NCBI RefSeq assembly: GCF_000203815.1
Contig: NW_004457723.1
Coordinates: 1 to 64,000 of the forward strand
Source: Cavenderia fasciculata
Taxonomy: Eukaryota; Evosea; Eumycetozoa; Acytosteliales; Cavenderiaceae
Direction of reading: 5' to 3'
DNA: 64,000 nt
Shown here: piece after piece, positions 63,001 through 64,000 of the stretch
Layout: each line of letters starts with the position of its first letter
Position numbering within the stretch: the first letter of the stretch is position 1
Translations under genes and position numbers: made by a program
Notes under the pieces: generated by a model
Databases searched by the model: none
What the model was told of the DNA's origin: nothing
What the model saw: the letters and a program-made list of their open reading frames with translations, nothing else

Positions 63001-63175
63001 CACCTATAAAACAAAAACAAGAGTAAAAACTATGTGTAATTCCTGTGGTGTTCATATGCACACTCATTGTTATGTAGATTCACACCTGAGTCTAACACAA
63101 AATGGTGATTTTGACCGGCTAAAGGCATTAGTCAAGCGATACCACCTCCAACAACAAAAACAACAACAACAATAG
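60032..63175 (+). mobile_element. piggyBac-type transposase gene with CXC domain and C-terminal zinc domain
   Basis: Exons 60032..60750, 60813..61943 and 62019..63175. The N-terminus is an acidic Glu run then an Asn run. The frame shifts by one within the AAC/AAT repeat (60228..60275), and the reading resumes with PSKKRRTKL, a likely nuclear signal. Next is a Tesmin/TSO1-like CXC block (CACTGKQCATDYCRCH, GCNKTCKCKCF) interrupted by intron 1. The DDE_Tnp_1_7 core follows: SVDEFMAPFKG (first Asp), FAMDNFYTSLEVA (second Asp) and YNNTTHGVDLSGQF (third Asp). A cysteine-rich zinc domain (CFWCE, CNSCGVHMHTHC) ends the protein. A single TAA at 62324-62326 interrupts the catalytic domain and the same frame continues after it. 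The copy is therefore nearly whole but has two defects. Terminal CCC...GGG repeats and TTAA target sites were not located. Confidence 0.85.
60228..60275 (+). repeat. AACAACAAT-type microsatellite in the piggyBac gene
   Basis: A run of AAC and AAT triplets encoding poly-Asn. The reading frame before and after the run differs by one base, so length slippage here is the simplest cause. Confidence 0.75.
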
Positions 63176-63751
63176 CAAAAGTGTTACCTAAAATTGTAAA
63201 TAAAAGAACAATAGCTTCATATAAACCTATCTTTATATATATATATAATATATATACCGTTAGATGCGGGATAATAGCGCAGCTCCTAATAGGTAGGAAC
63301 CATTCAAGACCATTAAGCCTCTGCCCGGGTGATCGTTATCATCTTTTCAAGAAGAAAAAATCGATTCTTTTAATGACCCGCGAGACTATAAATATCATAT
63401 TATCTGTTCCAAAAAGGAGAATGGGTATCTAATGTGTAGAACCAACAACAAACAAATGCAAGTTACTACCATGGGATAAGCTCGATCTAGGTCTCACGAC
63501 TCGCTAGATAACTTATAACATTGGTGTAAACATCCCAACTGTCCTTTGTCTATTCTCCTATTTTGTAGCAAACTAAAGTACTATTCTATCCTTTATATAT
63601 ATATATATACATATATCAAATATAGGTAATATATTATCTCTTTAATAACTACAATGTTTGTTATTATTGACCTTGTACTCTGAAGACATTGAAACTTGAA
63701 ATCTCCAACCGAAACCCTTATTTGGTAATTGATCAAAGATTATGGTATTGA
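63176..63751. other. Right flank of the piggyBac gene, no gene seen
   Basis: Contains TA runs (63236-63253 and 63595-63610) and a less AT-rich block at about 63258-63520. I found no tRNA fold, coding frame or repeat partner for that block. It may include the piggyBac right end. Confidence 0.4.
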
Positions 63752-63817
63752 TCATCAAAAGATAATAAAATAGCAGCAGAGAATGAAACAAAACAAATGA
63801 TCAAAGATTATGGTATT
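63730..63817. repeat. 20-bp direct repeat, 68 bases apart
   Basis: TGATCAAAGATTATGGTATT occurs exactly at 63730-63749 and again at 63798-63817. The second copy lies in the open frame that leaves the window and the first lies just before it, suggesting a small local duplication at the gene's 5' part. Confidence 0.75.
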
Positions 63818-64000
63818 CAGTTAAAACCCTATGGCTCAGGTGCAACTCTTCACTTTATGATGCCAAAGGATGACTTGTTAAATTTATTTAAAACTAGAAC
63901 GTTTATATCAGATATTGACGAGTTTGTTGATGATGATGATGCCGATAATGATGTTGATCGACTTAATAATCCAAACTACGATAAAATCACCTTGGAGAAT
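63752..64000 (+). CDS. Partial coding sequence leaving the window, unidentified
   Basis: Open without a stop from 63752 to the window end. The first Met, at 63797, gives MIKDYGIQLKPYGSGATLHF, then FMMPKDDLLNLFKTRT, an Asp-rich stretch (DEFVDDDDADNDVD) and NNPNYDKITLEN. Codon use and composition are those of a real gene. It has no recognised family. The Asp run is followed by ordinary residues, so it is an insert, not the end. The frame may be joined to an exon further left, since the upstream codons 63752-63796 are also open. Confidence 0.5.

Noticed and set aside
63258-63340. Possible tRNA gene in the less AT-rich block
   Set aside because: I could not find a B-box-like GGTTCRANNCC or a cloverleaf on either strand.

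Overview
The window is nuclear DNA of a social amoeba (dictyostelid). The evidence is AT-rich spacers, short AT-rich GT-AG introns of about 50-120 bases, long Asn/Gln/Ser runs, FNIP repeats, and a gene set (VPS13, HAP2-like, C2-ankyrin-SAM kinase, ATP9-type flippase) with dictyostelid-style low-complexity inserts. Coding regions look richer in GC than I would expect of Dictyostelium discoideum, so a relative such as Cavenderia or Heterostelium is my guess; the species is not proven. Most genes are spliced. I rebuilt exon joins by hand from frame and splice signals, and for each host gene with an exon list the exon lengths sum to a multiple of three.

Layout. 1-5.8 kb is a transposon zone: a DDE_4 (Harbinger/IS5-like) transposase entering from the left, then a multi-exon transposase of another DDE family on the minus strand. 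6.1-9.4 kb is one FNIP-repeat protein with a kinase domain inside. 9.4-18.7 kb holds three large tandem paralogues on the minus strand, plus an F-box-like relic. 19.3-31.6 kb is a complete 14-exon VPS13 gene (3753 aa). 31.6-34.4 kb is a Crinkler-type (CR) protein on the minus strand. 34.6-54.2 kb is a dense housekeeping block: a small membrane protein, a Tim23-like protein, a very long HAP2/GCS1-like surface protein, CCDC47, a GlmM-type hexose-phosphate mutase, an ATP9/Neo1-type P4-ATPase and a C2-ankyrin-SAM-kinase. A MOB4/phocein gene follows at 54.7 kb. 56.3-63.2 kb is a second island: a second Crinkler-type gene head to head with a virus-like SF3/D5 helicase fossil, then a nearly whole piggyBac transposon gene carrying an extra CXC domain.

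Functional threads. VPS13 (lipid transfer), the P4-ATPase (lipid flipping) and CCDC47 (ER membrane-protein insertion) all concern membranes but are separate genes, not an operon. The strongest unusual signal is the pair of Crinkler-type genes. Both have a ubiquitin-like header encoded by its own exon, ended by a phase-1 intron just after a Gln/Pro linker, then a P-loop ATPase and a different C-terminal domain. Two degenerate header-like pieces at 12.1 and 56.0 kb may belong to the same system.
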